DNA of 64,000 bases, taken from positions 62,001 to 126,000 of the forward strand of contig NZ_FNAF01000003.1 in NCBI RefSeq assembly GCF_900101835.1, written 5' to 3'. Below, one piece after another: positions 7,467 to 16,102 of the stretch. A program made the translations under genes and the position numbers. The stretch is from Peptococcus niger. GTDB lineage: Bacteria; Bacillota; Peptococcia; Peptococcales; Peptococcaceae. The first letter of the stretch is position 1. Every line of letters starts with the position of its first letter. The notes under the pieces are model-generated. The model was not told where the DNA came from. It searched no databases and was given only the letters and a program-made list of their open reading frames with translations.

Positions 7467-8750
7467 ATGTCAGAAGAAAAATTTGATGTAATCGTTATTG
7501 GTGGCGGTTTAGCCGGTTTATCCGCAGCATATCGCCTGGCCAAAGCGGAAAAAGAAGTGCTGGTCATCGAGAAAGGTCCTCATTGCGGGGCTAAAAACGT
7601 TTCCGGCGGGCGCATTTACACCTATGCCTTAGATGCGCTGATGGGTGACGAATGGAAGGGCAAAGCTCCTCTTGAACGTCAAATCAGCCGCGAAATGCTC
7701 ATGCTGATGAACGATGACGATGCCATGACCATTGACACATCCGTCAGTACGCAAAGTGGCCAATCTTACAGTGTCTTGCGCAACCATTTTGACAAATGGT
7801 TGGCAGACCAATGTGAAGAAGCCGGTGCCATGGTTATCGGCGGCTCCACTGTGACCGATTTAATCCGTCGTGACGGTAAAGTCTGCGGCGTTGTTGTCGG
7901 CGAAGAAGAGCTGGAAGCAGACTTGATCATTGACGCAGAAGGGGTTAACCCGCTGGTAGCAGAACGCTCCGGTGTTATTGCCCCCATCAAGTTGGAAAAT
8001 ATTGCCGTAGCGGCCAAGTATGTGATTCGTTTAGATGAAAAAACCATCAACGATCGCTTCGGCTTAACCGGTGATGAAGGGGCTGCCATGCTCGGCATGG
8101 GCAGTGCCAACAAGGGCGTTTTCGGTGGGCTCTTCCTGTACACCAACAAGGACAGCATTTCCATCGGTTTGGTTCAGGACTCTAAAACCTGGAAAGAACA
8201 CCACAACCATTTGCCGGATGCCATTGAAGACCTGAAAGAACATCCGATCATCGGCAAATATTTGGACGGCGGCGAAGTGGTTGAATACACCGCCCACTTG
8301 ATTCCTGAAGGCGGCTTCGATTCCTTCTCCGAATTCTGCGGCGACGGGATCCTGGTTGCCGGTGACGCAGCCGGCCTCTGCATGAACCGCGGCTATACCG
8401 TTCGCGGGATGGACTACGCCATTATGAGCGGTATTGCAGCAGCTGAAACGGCACTTAATGCGCTGGAAAAAGGCATCTTCACGAAAGACTTCCTGAAGAG
8501 CTATGAACATCGTCTGCAAAAAACCGTCCTGGATGACTTCAAGACCTTGCGCAAGGGTCATGAATACATGGCCGGTTCCAAGAACCTGTTCACCGTATAC
8601 CCGAATATGGCATTGAACGTCATGCACTCCTTGTACAACGTAGACGGTAAGCCGGCACAGTCGCTGATGAACACCGTCCGCAAAGACCTGAAAGGCGTTA
8701 GCCTGGTCGGGATTGCAAAAGACTTGCTGAAAGGGGTCCGCTCATTATGA
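7467..8750 (+). CDS. fixC: FixC-type ETF-quinone oxidoreductase flavoprotein
   Basis: A 427-residue FAD-dependent oxidoreductase of the FixC/ETF-QO family. The N-terminal dinucleotide motif VIGGGLAGLSAAYRLAK (about residues 10-26), the GRIYTYALDAL region and the C-terminal GILVAGDAAGLCMN segment (FAD contact) are present. Family members pass electrons from ETF to quinone with a partner ferredoxin-like FixX, whose gene overlaps this one by 4 bases. It is the first gene of fixC-fixX-etfB-etfA, preceded by GAGGTGG. Codon use is ordinary for the flanking genes. Confidence 0.88.
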   Translation: MSEEKFDVIVIGGGLAGLSAAYRLAKAEKEVLVIEKGPHCGAKNVSGGRIYTYALDALMGDEWKGKAPLERQISREMLMLMNDDDAMTIDTSVSTQSGQSYSVLRNHFDKWLADQCEEAGAMVIGGSTVTDLIRRDGKVCGVVVGEEELEADLIIDAEGVNPLVAERSGVIAPIKLENIAVAAKYVIRLDEKTINDRFGLTGDEGAAMLGMGSANKGVFGGLFLYTNKDSISIGLVQDSKTWKEHHNHLPDAIEDLKEHPIIGKYLDGGEVVEYTAHLIPEGGFDSFSEFCGDGILVAGDAAGLCMNRGYTVRGMDYAIMSGIAAAETALNALEKGIFTKDFLKSYEHRLQKTVLDDFKTLRKGHEYMAGSKNLFTVYPNMALNVMHSLYNVDGKPAQSLMNTVRKDLKGVSLVGIAKDLLKGVRSL

Positions 8751-9052
8751 TGAAACGTATGAATATGGATGACCGCCTGGCGGCCACCCGTTTTGACAGT
8801 GATGACGCAAACGCACATATCGTTATTGATAAAGAAGCCTGCCGCACCTGCACCCACAAGGCGTGCACGTACAGCTGCCCGGCGGAACGTTACAAATGGG
8901 ATGATGACAATGACGTGATGACCTTTGACCACGTTGGTTGCCTGGAATGCGGCAACTGCCGTCTCGTTTGCGAACGCCTCAACGAACGCCGCCCGGGCTA
9001 CGATTGGAATTATCCCAATCATGGCAAAGGCTTTTTAGCTAAAGAAGGTTAA
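8747..9052 (+). CDS. fixX: Ferredoxin-like protein FixX
   Basis: A 101-residue small ferredoxin. The N-terminal CRTCTHKACTYSCPAERY cluster and the C-terminal GCLECGNCRLVCE cluster match the FixX layout, in which one half of a bacterial ferredoxin binds a [4Fe-4S] centre. It partners FixC in electron transfer to quinone. The ATG overlaps the fixC stop (ATGATGA) so the two are probably translationally coupled. A 45-base gap with its own SD leads to etfB. Confidence 0.9.
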   Translation: MMKRMNMDDRLAATRFDSDDANAHIVIDKEACRTCTHKACTYSCPAERYKWDDDNDVMTFDHVGCLECGNCRLVCERLNERRPGYDWNYPNHGKGFLAKEG

Positions 9053-9097
9053 GCCATACAATTTTATTAAAAAGAGGAAACAAAAGGAGCGGTGTTT

Positions 9098-9892
9098 GTG
9101 GAAATTCTTGCATGCATTAAACAGGTGCCTGACACCTCAGAAATCAAAATTGACCCGGTAACCAATACACTCATCCGTAAAGGGGTCCCATCCATCGTTA
9201 ACCCCTTTGACATGAATGCAGTGGAAACCGCCATTCAACTTAAAGAAGCGAATCCGGGTTCTACAGTAACCCTGCTGACCATGGGGCCTCCGGCCGCCAC
9301 CGAAGCCCTGCGTGATTGTTTCGCTATGGGTTGCGACCGAGCTGTGCTGTTGACCGACCGTGCCTTTGCCGGTGCGGATACCTATGCTACCAGCTATGCC
9401 CTGGCCGTGGCTGCTCAAAAGCTGGGCAAATTTGACGTCATCGTCTGCGGTATGCAGGCCGTTGACGGCGATACCGGGCAAGTCGGCCCGGAAATGGCCG
9501 AACACCTGGGCATCCCTCAAGTCACTTATGTCATTGATGCAAAAACGGAAGAGGGTAAGCTCGTTTGCCAGCGGCAACAGGAAGACGGCTATGAAGTGGT
9601 TGAATGCCAATTGCCGGCCCTGATTACCGTCACTAAGGCCATCAACTCCCCCCGCCACGCCAATGTGCGCGGCAAAATCAAAGCCAAACGCTATGAAGTG
9701 GAAATGCTTTCCGCTGATGCGCTCGGTGATAAGTTGGATCGCAGTAAGATCGGCTTAAAAGGTTCCCCCACCAAGGTTAAAAGCGCTGCACCGCCGAAAC
9801 TTCGCGGTCGTGGCGATGACATTACCGGTGGTGACGCCAAAGATTCTGTGGCCAACTTAATGCAACGCCTAGTTGAGCAGAAAGTTATTTAA
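9098..9892 (+). CDS. etfB: Electron transfer flavoprotein beta subunit (FixA/EtfB)
   Basis: A 264-residue EtfB/FixA protein. The N-terminal EILACIKQVPDTSEIKID and the later CGMQAVDGDTGQVGPEMAEHLG segment are typical of the beta subunit, including the nucleotide-binding region that binds AMP or, in bifurcating ETFs, FAD. I chose the GTG at 9098 because AAAGGAG lies at the right distance; a GTG at 9092 in frame is almost on top of that SD. Together with FixC and FixX this is an EtfABCX/FixABCX set, a group that includes NADH-dependent bifurcating enzymes. Bifurcation itself cannot be proved from sequence. Confidence 0.9.
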   Translation: MEILACIKQVPDTSEIKIDPVTNTLIRKGVPSIVNPFDMNAVETAIQLKEANPGSTVTLLTMGPPAATEALRDCFAMGCDRAVLLTDRAFAGADTYATSYALAVAAQKLGKFDVIVCGMQAVDGDTGQVGPEMAEHLGIPQVTYVIDAKTEEGKLVCQRQQEDGYEVVECQLPALITVTKAINSPRHANVRGKIKAKRYEVEMLSADALGDKLDRSKIGLKGSPTKVKSAAPPKLRGRGDDITGGDAKDSVANLMQRLVEQKVI

Positions 9893-9904
9893 GGGGGAGC
9901 GGGC

Positions 9905-10939
9905 ATGGATTTAAACGAATACAAAAATATTTGGGTTTTCATGGAACATGATGACGGCAAAGTCAAAAATGTTGGCCTGGAACTCATCAACGAGAGTAAA
10001 AAAATGGCTGAATCCTGCGGCTATGAAGTCTGGGCAGTGGCCATCGGGTCCGGATTGGACGAACTGATTGCTGAATCTGCCGCTTACGGTGCAGACAAAG
10101 TACTCGTGGTTGAAGATGAACGCTACAAACACTACAACACCGATGCTTACAGCGCCGTCATGGAAGAGCTGATCGGCAAATATAAGCCATCCGTTATTAT
10201 GATTGGTGCCACCATCAACGGCCGTGACTTGGGCCCGAAAGTGGCCGGTTGCCTGCAGACCGGGCTGACCGCCGACTGTACCGAACTGGAAATGAGCGAA
10301 GAAGGGCTTGTTACCTGGATTCGTCCGGCTTTGGGCGGGAACCTCATGGGACACATCAACTGCCCGAATACCCGTCCGCAAATGGGGACGGTCCGTCCGG
10401 CTGTGTTTAAAAAAGCCGAACGTCAAGACGGCCGTGAAGTGGAAGTCCTCCGGGAAGAAATTCACATTCCGGATGAAAAAATCCGCATGAGAACCATTGA
10501 TGTTGTCAAACATGATTTAGGCGACAAGATTAAGATTGAGGAAGCCAATATTGTCGTGTCCGGTGGTCGTGGCATGGCAAAAGAAGAAAACTTTAAGCTG
10601 CTCCAAGACCTGGCAGATGCCATGGGCGGCGTGGTGGCCGGCAGCCGTAAGGCTGTTGACGCCGGCTGGATTACCGTGGACAACCAAGTAGGTCAGACCG
10701 GTAAAACCGTCAGCCCGGACATCTATGTGGCCGTCGGGATCTCCGGCGCCATTCAGCACCAAGTGGGCATGAACGGGGCGGACGTCATCATCGCCATCAA
10801 CAGCGATAAGGATGCACCAATTTTCGACATTGCCACTTACGGCATCGTTGGTGACCTGTTTGAAGTGGTTCCGGCCTTGACTGAAGCCATGAACACCTAC
10901 AGAAAAGAATACGCCGGTGCCCAACCCGGTGCAAAATAA
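9905..10939 (+). CDS. etfA: Electron transfer flavoprotein alpha subunit (FixB/EtfA)
   Basis: A 344-residue EtfA/FixB protein. The C-terminal FAD domain is intact: SGGRGM, SRKAVDAGW, GQTGKTVSPDIYVAVGISGA and IAINSDKDAPIFDIATYGIVGD follow the classical order. It forms the ETF heterodimer with EtfB, 12 bases upstream, and passes electrons to FixC/FixX. No acyl-CoA dehydrogenase or other electron donor gene lies next to the operon, so the physiological donor is unknown. A strong terminator follows at once. Confidence 0.92.
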   Translation: MDLNEYKNIWVFMEHDDGKVKNVGLELINESKKMAESCGYEVWAVAIGSGLDELIAESAAYGADKVLVVEDERYKHYNTDAYSAVMEELIGKYKPSVIMIGATINGRDLGPKVAGCLQTGLTADCTELEMSEEGLVTWIRPALGGNLMGHINCPNTRPQMGTVRPAVFKKAERQDGREVEVLREEIHIPDEKIRMRTIDVVKHDLGDKIKIEEANIVVSGGRGMAKEENFKLLQDLADAMGGVVAGSRKAVDAGWITVDNQVGQTGKTVSPDIYVAVGISGAIQHQVGMNGADVIIAINSDKDAPIFDIATYGIVGDLFEVVPALTEAMNTYRKEYAGAQPGAK

Positions 10940-10951
10940 GTTCAACCTTTT

Positions 10952-10988
10952 AATAACGTCGGAGGATTGCCTCCGGCGTTATTTTTTT
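10952..10988 (+). terminator. Rho-independent terminator of the fix operon
   Basis: The stem AATAACG-CGGAGG pairs with CCTCCG-CGTTATT and is followed by a run of seven T. It starts 12 bases after etfA. Confidence 0.88.
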
Positions 10989-11182
10989 ACTCTTATTTTC
11001 GGTTAGGGCAGGGTCATTATCTTTTGGAAATCTGATCCTGACGTGGGGAGCGATTCGGGAATGTGCCTCCATTCTTATGGTGAAAGTTGCTCTAAATGAT
11101 AAGCTAGTTCAACCTTGGTTAACGCCGATAAGATATGGCTGGTCAACCGGTGAGCTGGTATACTGAATACAGGCTCAGAAAG

Positions 11183-11196
11183 TTAGCTGTGCCTAA
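11183..11196. promoter_or_regulatory. Operator-like element, copy 1 (TTAG-N6-CTAA)
   Basis: TTAGCTGTGCCTAA lies 26 bases upstream of the DUF454 gene start and downstream of a TATACT -10 candidate (11159-11164). It shares GTTAGCTGnnnCTAA with the element at 16054-16067. Position and form fit a DtxR/MntR-type metalloregulator site, and the unit it precedes ends with such a regulator. The region 10989-11182 otherwise shows nothing clear. Confidence 0.5.
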
Positions 11197-11221
11197 AAAA
11201 TATTTCGGAAAGGGGTCCTTT

Positions 11222-11593
11222 ATGCGCTGCTTATTGTTTCTTGTTGGTTGCTTTGCATTTGTTTGCGGAAGCATCGGCATTATTTTACCTATTTTACCGA
11301 CGGTTCCCTTTTATCTTTTGGCAACGGTTTGCTTTGCCAAAAGTTCAAAACGGTTTCATCGGTATTTGATACGAACACGATTTTATCGACGCTATTGTGA
11401 AGCATATCTGACCAGAGGCGGGATGACGCGGCAACAAAAGATGCAAATTCTCATTTTGTCATCAGTTATGCTGACGGTTGGGATTATTTTTGCGCCTTAC
11501 TTATGGTTGCGTATTTTTTTACTTGCGCTGATGGTGGTTAAATATTATATTTTCATTCTGCGCATTCCAACATTGAAAGAGGAAAAGTTATGA
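11222..11593 (+). CDS. DUF454 (YbaN-family) membrane protein
   Basis: A 123-residue inner-membrane protein. The N-terminal hydrophobic pair contains the family signature GSIGIILPILPTVPFYLLAT (about 18-37), then a basic SKRFHRYLIR stretch, and another hydrophobic pair near 82-115. DUF454/YbaN proteins have no settled function but often sit beside heme or iron genes. The ATG at 11222 is preceded by AAAGGGG. The stop overlaps the next ABC gene by 4 bases, so the unit is an operon. The reading frame is open further upstream without an SD. Confidence 0.8.
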   Translation: MRCLLFLVGCFAFVCGSIGIILPILPTVPFYLLATVCFAKSSKRFHRYLIRTRFYRRYCEAYLTRGGMTRQQKMQILILSSVMLTVGIIFAPYLWLRIFLLALMVVKYYIFILRIPTLKEEKL

Positions 11594-13431
11594 ATACGAA
11601 ACGTCTTTTACAGGCGGTATCTGGAACACGGCGTTATATTGCTATATCGGTCATCATGCAGGTGGTGGCCTTGGTGGTCAATATTTTTATGATTTTTGTT
11701 ATTGCTGATTTTGCGCAGGCCTTGCTTGACGCAAATTTTCAATTGGCACCTGTGTGCATGGCGATTGGGGCAGCTTTATTGCTACGTTTGATTTGTCAGT
11801 ATCTTCAAACCTGGGCGAATTATCGTTCCTCTATCGCAGTGAAGCAACGTTTACGGATCGCTCTTTTTGATAAGGCGTACGCATATGGTGTTTCTTACAG
11901 TCGTTATATTTCGCCGGCAGAATTGGTTCAAATTGGGGTAGAGGGTGTTGAGCAGCTGGATAATTATTACGGTCGCTTTTTACCTCAGTTGGTATATTCC
12001 TTACTGGCACCGATTATTTTATTTGGTTTTTTGGTACGGTTAAATGTCGTTGTGGCCCTGGTATTGGTAGCTTTTATCCCGATTATTCCTTTGGCTATTG
12101 TTTTAGTTCAAAAATTAGCCAAGCGGGTGATGAACAGTTATTGGGGTTCCTTTATCGGTTTGGCGGAACGTTTTTTGGACAATGTACAGGGCTTGGTAAC
12201 GTTAAAAGTGTACGGGGCTGACGAGGATCGTAATGAGGCAATGAATCGCGAGGCGGAGGCATTTCGCGTTGCAACCATGCGCGTTCTGGGGATGCAGTTG
12301 TCTAACATAGCGGTAATGGATGTGGTGGCTTACGGTGGTGCAGCTTTGGGAACGTTTGCGGCGATTGTCGCATTTAGTCGCGGGGATTTAAGTGTATCCG
12401 GTTGTCTTGCTTTTATGTTGCTCAGTGCGGAATTCTTTTTGCCGCTGCGTCAATTGGGGTCTTTTTTTCACGTGGCGATGAATGGTTTATCGGCGGTTGA
12501 TCGTCTATTCAGCGTGTTGGATAAGCCGGCTGCACCTGAGCGGGTCTTGACGGCGTCTCCAGATGGGGTGGCGGCGCAGTTGGAAGATGTTCATTTTGGC
12601 TATGACATTGATAATCCGGTTTTAAAAGGCATTGATTTGACGATTCATACCGGTGAACTGGTTGCCGTAGTCGGTGCTTCAGGCTGTGGCAAGTCAACTT
12701 TAGCGGCACTTTTAAGTGGGGAATATGATCCGACCAGCGGTCGAATTTGTTACATGTTCGGTTCAGGTGCGGCGTCAAAAGAACTTTTAGCGGACCGTGT
12801 AGCGCGTATTGATGCGGAACCCTGGCTTTTTAGCGAGAGTGTCCGAGATAATCTGCGCATGGCCGATGCACAGGCAGATGATGAAAAACTCTGGCATGTT
12901 TTGAAACAAGTCCGCTTGGCCGAGCGGTTTGCAGCGGAAGACGGGCTGGATACGCTGGTTCGTGAAGGTGGAGCCAACCTATCCGGCGGACAACGCCAAC
13001 GGTTGGCGATTGCCAGGCTACTGCTAAAAGAAGCTGACCTGTATATTTTTGATGAAGCAACCAGTAATGTTGACGCGGAAAGTGAAGCGGTGATTATGGA
13101 GGTGGTTCAGCAGTTATGCTCAAAAGCGTCGGTGCTTTTAATCACCCATCGGCTGCAGTTAACTTTGGCAGCAAACCGTGTGGCATTTATGCAAGGTGGT
13201 TACATTGTAGAGGAAGGAAGAGCAGAAGAACTGCTTGCCCAAAACGGATTGTTTGCGGAGATGTTTAACCGCCAGAGTGCTTTGGAATCATACGGGCAAG
13301 GCCAGGTTCAACGGAAGGAAACCGTCCAAATGGCCGCACCGGAAGAGTCGCTGGTGCAGGTGACTGCTTTGCGATCGCAACGGCAGATGACTTACTTGCC
13401 GGAACGGCTGAGAACGGAGGCGATTCAATGA
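11590..13431 (+). CDS. ABC exporter half-transporter (permease-ATPase fusion), subunit 1
   Basis: A 613-residue type IV ABC half-transporter. Residues 1-310 hold six predicted membrane helices; residues 330-560 are the ATPase with Walker A VGASGCGKST, signature LSGGQRQRLAIAR and Walker B LYIFDEATS, then a tail without homology I recognise. The general form is CydD/MsbA-like. The next gene is a second half-transporter overlapping by 4 bases, so a heterodimer is likely. Substrate is unknown. The setting (DUF454, DtxR-like regulator, heme importer) suggests metal, porphyrin or thiol export, but that is inference only. Confidence 0.88.
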   Translation: MNTKRLLQAVSGTRRYIAISVIMQVVALVVNIFMIFVIADFAQALLDANFQLAPVCMAIGAALLLRLICQYLQTWANYRSSIAVKQRLRIALFDKAYAYGVSYSRYISPAELVQIGVEGVEQLDNYYGRFLPQLVYSLLAPIILFGFLVRLNVVVALVLVAFIPIIPLAIVLVQKLAKRVMNSYWGSFIGLAERFLDNVQGLVTLKVYGADEDRNEAMNREAEAFRVATMRVLGMQLSNIAVMDVVAYGGAALGTFAAIVAFSRGDLSVSGCLAFMLLSAEFFLPLRQLGSFFHVAMNGLSAVDRLFSVLDKPAAPERVLTASPDGVAAQLEDVHFGYDIDNPVLKGIDLTIHTGELVAVVGASGCGKSTLAALLSGEYDPTSGRICYMFGSGAASKELLADRVARIDAEPWLFSESVRDNLRMADAQADDEKLWHVLKQVRLAERFAAEDGLDTLVREGGANLSGGQRQRLAIARLLLKEADLYIFDEATSNVDAESEAVIMEVVQQLCSKASVLLITHRLQLTLAANRVAFMQGGYIVEEGRAEELLAQNGLFAEMFNRQSALESYGQGQVQRKETVQMAAPEESLVQVTALRSQRQMTYLPERLRTEAIQ

Positions 13432-15080
13432 AGATACAGAAGCTTTCGTGGTGGCGCATGGTTTGGCGACTTTTGGGCATGACAAGGTCTCTTTTAAAGA
13501 CGTTGGCAGTGGCAATTGTAGCCGGCAGTCTGGGACACATTGCTGCTATTGCTATCCCTGTTTTAGGCGCCTGGTCCATGGTCCAGGTGATGAACGGTAA
13601 CCAGCCTTCGTTAAAAAACTTAGCGGTCGCTTTTATTGTTCTAGGTCTTTTGCGAGCTGCCTTACATTATATTGAACAGCTGGCGAATCACGATATGGCC
13701 TTTCGTATTTTAGCGGTCATTCGGGACCGTGTTTTTAAAGCCTTGCGTCGGCAGGCACCGGCAGGTTTGGACCAGCAGAATAGTGGTACTCTGGTTTCAA
13801 TTATTACCAATGATATAGAATTGCTTGAAGTTTTTTATGCGCATACCATTTCGCCAGTAGCCATCGCTATTTTGGTGAGTGGTGCCATGTTCGCCTTTTT
13901 AGGCTCATATCATCAGGCCTATGCTTTATTGGCCTTGGTGGTGTACTTAATTTTAGCGCTTGTTGTACCGGTAGCAACTGCACGTTCAGGACGGGTAGCC
14001 GGACGCCAGCAGCGCGCTGATTTAAGTCGCCTAAACAGCATATTACTGGATGGCTTTAATGGTATCCGTGAATGTATTCAATTTGAACAGAAAAATGAGC
14101 GGAAGCGACTTTTAACCACGGGTGGTCAACGCTTATCCCGCTCTGTTTGGCAGTTGCAGAAAACAGCCTGGTTTAATGGAAGCCTTTCTTTAGGAGCAGT
14201 GCTTTTGAGCTATGCGGCCTTTTGGGCTTTGGCGGTGTATCTATTGCGCAGTGGTGCTGTTCAGTGGGACGGTGTGATTGTGCCAACGGTGGCATTTATG
14301 TCTGGCTTCGGGCCGGTGCTTGCTTTGTCAAATTTAGCTAATAATTTATTACTGACCTTTGCATCCGGTGAACGTGTATTGCAGGTCTTGGATGCTGAAC
14401 CGGAAACGCCGGAAGTGGTGGGCAATAAGGTAGACACCTTTGACAAAATAGCGCTGGACAAGGTATTCTTTTCTTATGAAGATAAGCCAATCTTAAACGG
14501 CTGGCAATTGACCCTAAAACCAAAAGAAATAGTGGGCCTGACAGGCCCATCGGGCTGTGGTAAATCAACGGCATTAAAGCTGCTGCTGCGCTTTTATGAC
14601 CCGGAAAGGGGACATGTTAGATTAAACGGTTTGGATTTGCGCAAGGTTGATACAGCATCATTGCGATGCTTGGAAAGCTACATGACACAGGAAACGTATC
14701 TGTTTAACGATACGCTGCTGGAAAATGTACGTTTGGCCAATCTATGTGCTACAGACGAAATGGTTTATGAAGCTTGTCGTAAAGCGGGTATTCATGATGT
14801 GATATGTGCTTTCCCTGAGGGTTATGCGACGCAGGCCGGTCACTTAGGCACTCGGCTATCTGCCGGTGAACGGCAGCGAATTGGTTTAGCACGAGCATTT
14901 TTGCATCAAGGCGCAGTTGCTCTTTTTGATGAACCAACGGCAAATTTGGATAGTTTAAATGAAGGCATTATTTTAAAAGCCATTCGGGAAACGTCTTCTG
15001 AACGGGCAGTTTTAATTGTCAGTCATCGTGCGTCGACGCTGCGTATTGCAGATCGACTGGTGTGTGTCAACAATCATTAA
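13428..15080 (+). CDS. ABC exporter half-transporter (permease-ATPase fusion), subunit 2
   Basis: A 550-residue partner of the preceding half-transporter, also with an N-terminal six-helix region followed by an ATPase: Walker A GPSGCGKSTALK, signature LSAGERQRIGLAR (Ala replaces the first Gly of LSGGQ, a common asymmetry in heterodimers), Walker B VALFDEPTANLD. Its ATG overlaps the stop of subunit 1. CydC-like in outline; no cytochrome bd genes are nearby, so CydDC is not supported. Followed after 23 bases by the regulator. Confidence 0.87.
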   Translation: MKIQKLSWWRMVWRLLGMTRSLLKTLAVAIVAGSLGHIAAIAIPVLGAWSMVQVMNGNQPSLKNLAVAFIVLGLLRAALHYIEQLANHDMAFRILAVIRDRVFKALRRQAPAGLDQQNSGTLVSIITNDIELLEVFYAHTISPVAIAILVSGAMFAFLGSYHQAYALLALVVYLILALVVPVATARSGRVAGRQQRADLSRLNSILLDGFNGIRECIQFEQKNERKRLLTTGGQRLSRSVWQLQKTAWFNGSLSLGAVLLSYAAFWALAVYLLRSGAVQWDGVIVPTVAFMSGFGPVLALSNLANNLLLTFASGERVLQVLDAEPETPEVVGNKVDTFDKIALDKVFFSYEDKPILNGWQLTLKPKEIVGLTGPSGCGKSTALKLLLRFYDPERGHVRLNGLDLRKVDTASLRCLESYMTQETYLFNDTLLENVRLANLCATDEMVYEACRKAGIHDVICAFPEGYATQAGHLGTRLSAGERQRIGLARAFLHQGAVALFDEPTANLDSLNEGIILKAIRETSSERAVLIVSHRASTLRIADRLVCVNNH

Positions 15081-15103
15081 CAATAAAAGAAGGCTGTGGT
15101 TAT

Positions 15104-15946
15104 ATGTTTGAGTTTTCACTGACCAATCACCAAAAACAATATCTTTTGTATTTGCTGGAGTCTGATCGCGATGAATCGCTGCCAACGATTTCTAGCTATT
15201 TTCAATGCAGCAAGGTAAACAGTAAAAAAATTATTGACCGCATGGTTAAGGTGGGGTTGGTCTATAAAGAGCAGAATATTATTCATTTATCTGAACTGGG
15301 GCGGTGCATTGCCGAAGAGAACATGGTTGAGCGTGATGAAATGGCCGTGGTTCTCCATGAAGGGCTGGGTATTGAGAAAAACAGTGCCCGCGAGTTGGCC
15401 AATTCTATGTTGATGGAAGAGTCTCGGCATATGCGCACACGGCTGCTTTCCATGGCCCGTTATTTTGTAAAAGTGGAAAGACGCCAAGGAACCAGCCTTT
15501 CTGCTGATGAAATGGCACAAATTCTTGGCCCCGGTATGAGTCGCATTTATTTTGTCGTATTTCAAGAAGAAAACAGCCCGGACGATGCCTTTATCCCCTT
15601 GTCGATGGCGCTGCGTGGCTTGTATAAAGACGTAGCGGTGACCATTATGCCGGAGGGCGATGACCATTATATTACCTTCCGGGCCAAGCCTATTGAAGAG
15701 GTTTACGGGGACACACATTATTCTGGGAAGCCAAAGCTTTTTGTTTACCAGGATGAGGGAAAGGAGCGCATTGTACCGGTTGGTGATACGGTTCGCTTGC
15801 CATTTCGGTTGATTCGAAAATGGTATTATACCGGTGGTGGTATTTTACAAGCTGCTTTGGAATTGTGTGTTATTCCGGATGTTAATATTAAACATCGCCA
15901 CTATGCAAAATTTGTGTTTACCATTAACTTGTTCAACTTATCCTAA
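15104..15946 (+). CDS. DtxR/MntR-like metalloregulator with extra C-terminal domain
   Basis: A 280-residue protein. Residues 1-70 look like a DtxR/MntR winged helix (TNHQKQYLLYLLES..., then LSELGRCIAEE). Residues 78-115 (RDEMAVVLHEGLGIEKN... MLMEESRH) copy the dimerisation/metal region of MntR/DtxR, with His and Glu in plausible ligand positions. Residues 120-280 have no domain I recognise and no obvious SH3-type segment. DtxR-family proteins bind DNA when loaded with iron or manganese. The gene closes the DUF454-ABC unit, and two similar operator-like elements lie near. The ATG at 15104 has only a weak SD (AGAAGG). Confidence 0.62.
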   Translation: MFEFSLTNHQKQYLLYLLESDRDESLPTISSYFQCSKVNSKKIIDRMVKVGLVYKEQNIIHLSELGRCIAEENMVERDEMAVVLHEGLGIEKNSARELANSMLMEESRHMRTRLLSMARYFVKVERRQGTSLSADEMAQILGPGMSRIYFVVFQEENSPDDAFIPLSMALRGLYKDVAVTIMPEGDDHYITFRAKPIEEVYGDTHYSGKPKLFVYQDEGKERIVPVGDTVRLPFRLIRKWYYTGGGILQAALELCVIPDVNIKHRHYAKFVFTINLFNLS

Positions 15947-15952
15947 TCTTTT

Positions 15953-15990
15953 TACCGCCTTGCCTGTTTAGGGGATGGCGGTATTTTTTT
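15953..15990 (+). terminator. Rho-independent terminator after the regulator
   Basis: TACCGCC (15953-15959) pairs with GGCGGTA (15977-15983) and is followed by seven T. Confidence 0.8.
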
Positions 15991-16045
15991 GGGGTTAATT
16001 AGCTACCGTTAACCAAAGGTAATGAAAATAGTTTCTGCAGACCTA

Positions 16046-16074
16046 TTGATTTGTTAGCTGCAACTAATTAAAAT
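16046..16074 (+). promoter_or_regulatory. Promoter of the NEAT/heme-import operon with internal operator (copy 2)
   Basis: TTGATT (16046-16051) and TAAAAT (16069-16074) have a 17-base spacer. The spacer contains TTAGCTGCAACTAA (16054-16067), an imperfect palindrome that shares GTTAGCTGnnnCTAA with the element at 11183-11196. A second inverted repeat, GGTTAA...TTAACC, lies at 15993-16014. A protein bound in the spacer would block RNA polymerase. A regulator of the DtxR type is encoded directly upstream. Confidence 0.6.
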
Positions 16075-16102
16075 AATCATACCTTGGGAAGGGAGACATA
16101 AC

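Noticed and set aside
13428-15080. cydC assignment for the second exporter half
   Set aside because: No cytochrome bd genes nearby and only general CydDC-like layout; the name would over-claim.
16054-16067. Fur box before the NEAT operon
   Set aside because: The site does not match the Fur 19-mer (GATAATGAT-type hexamers); the TTAG-N6-CTAA form fits a DtxR-like protein better.
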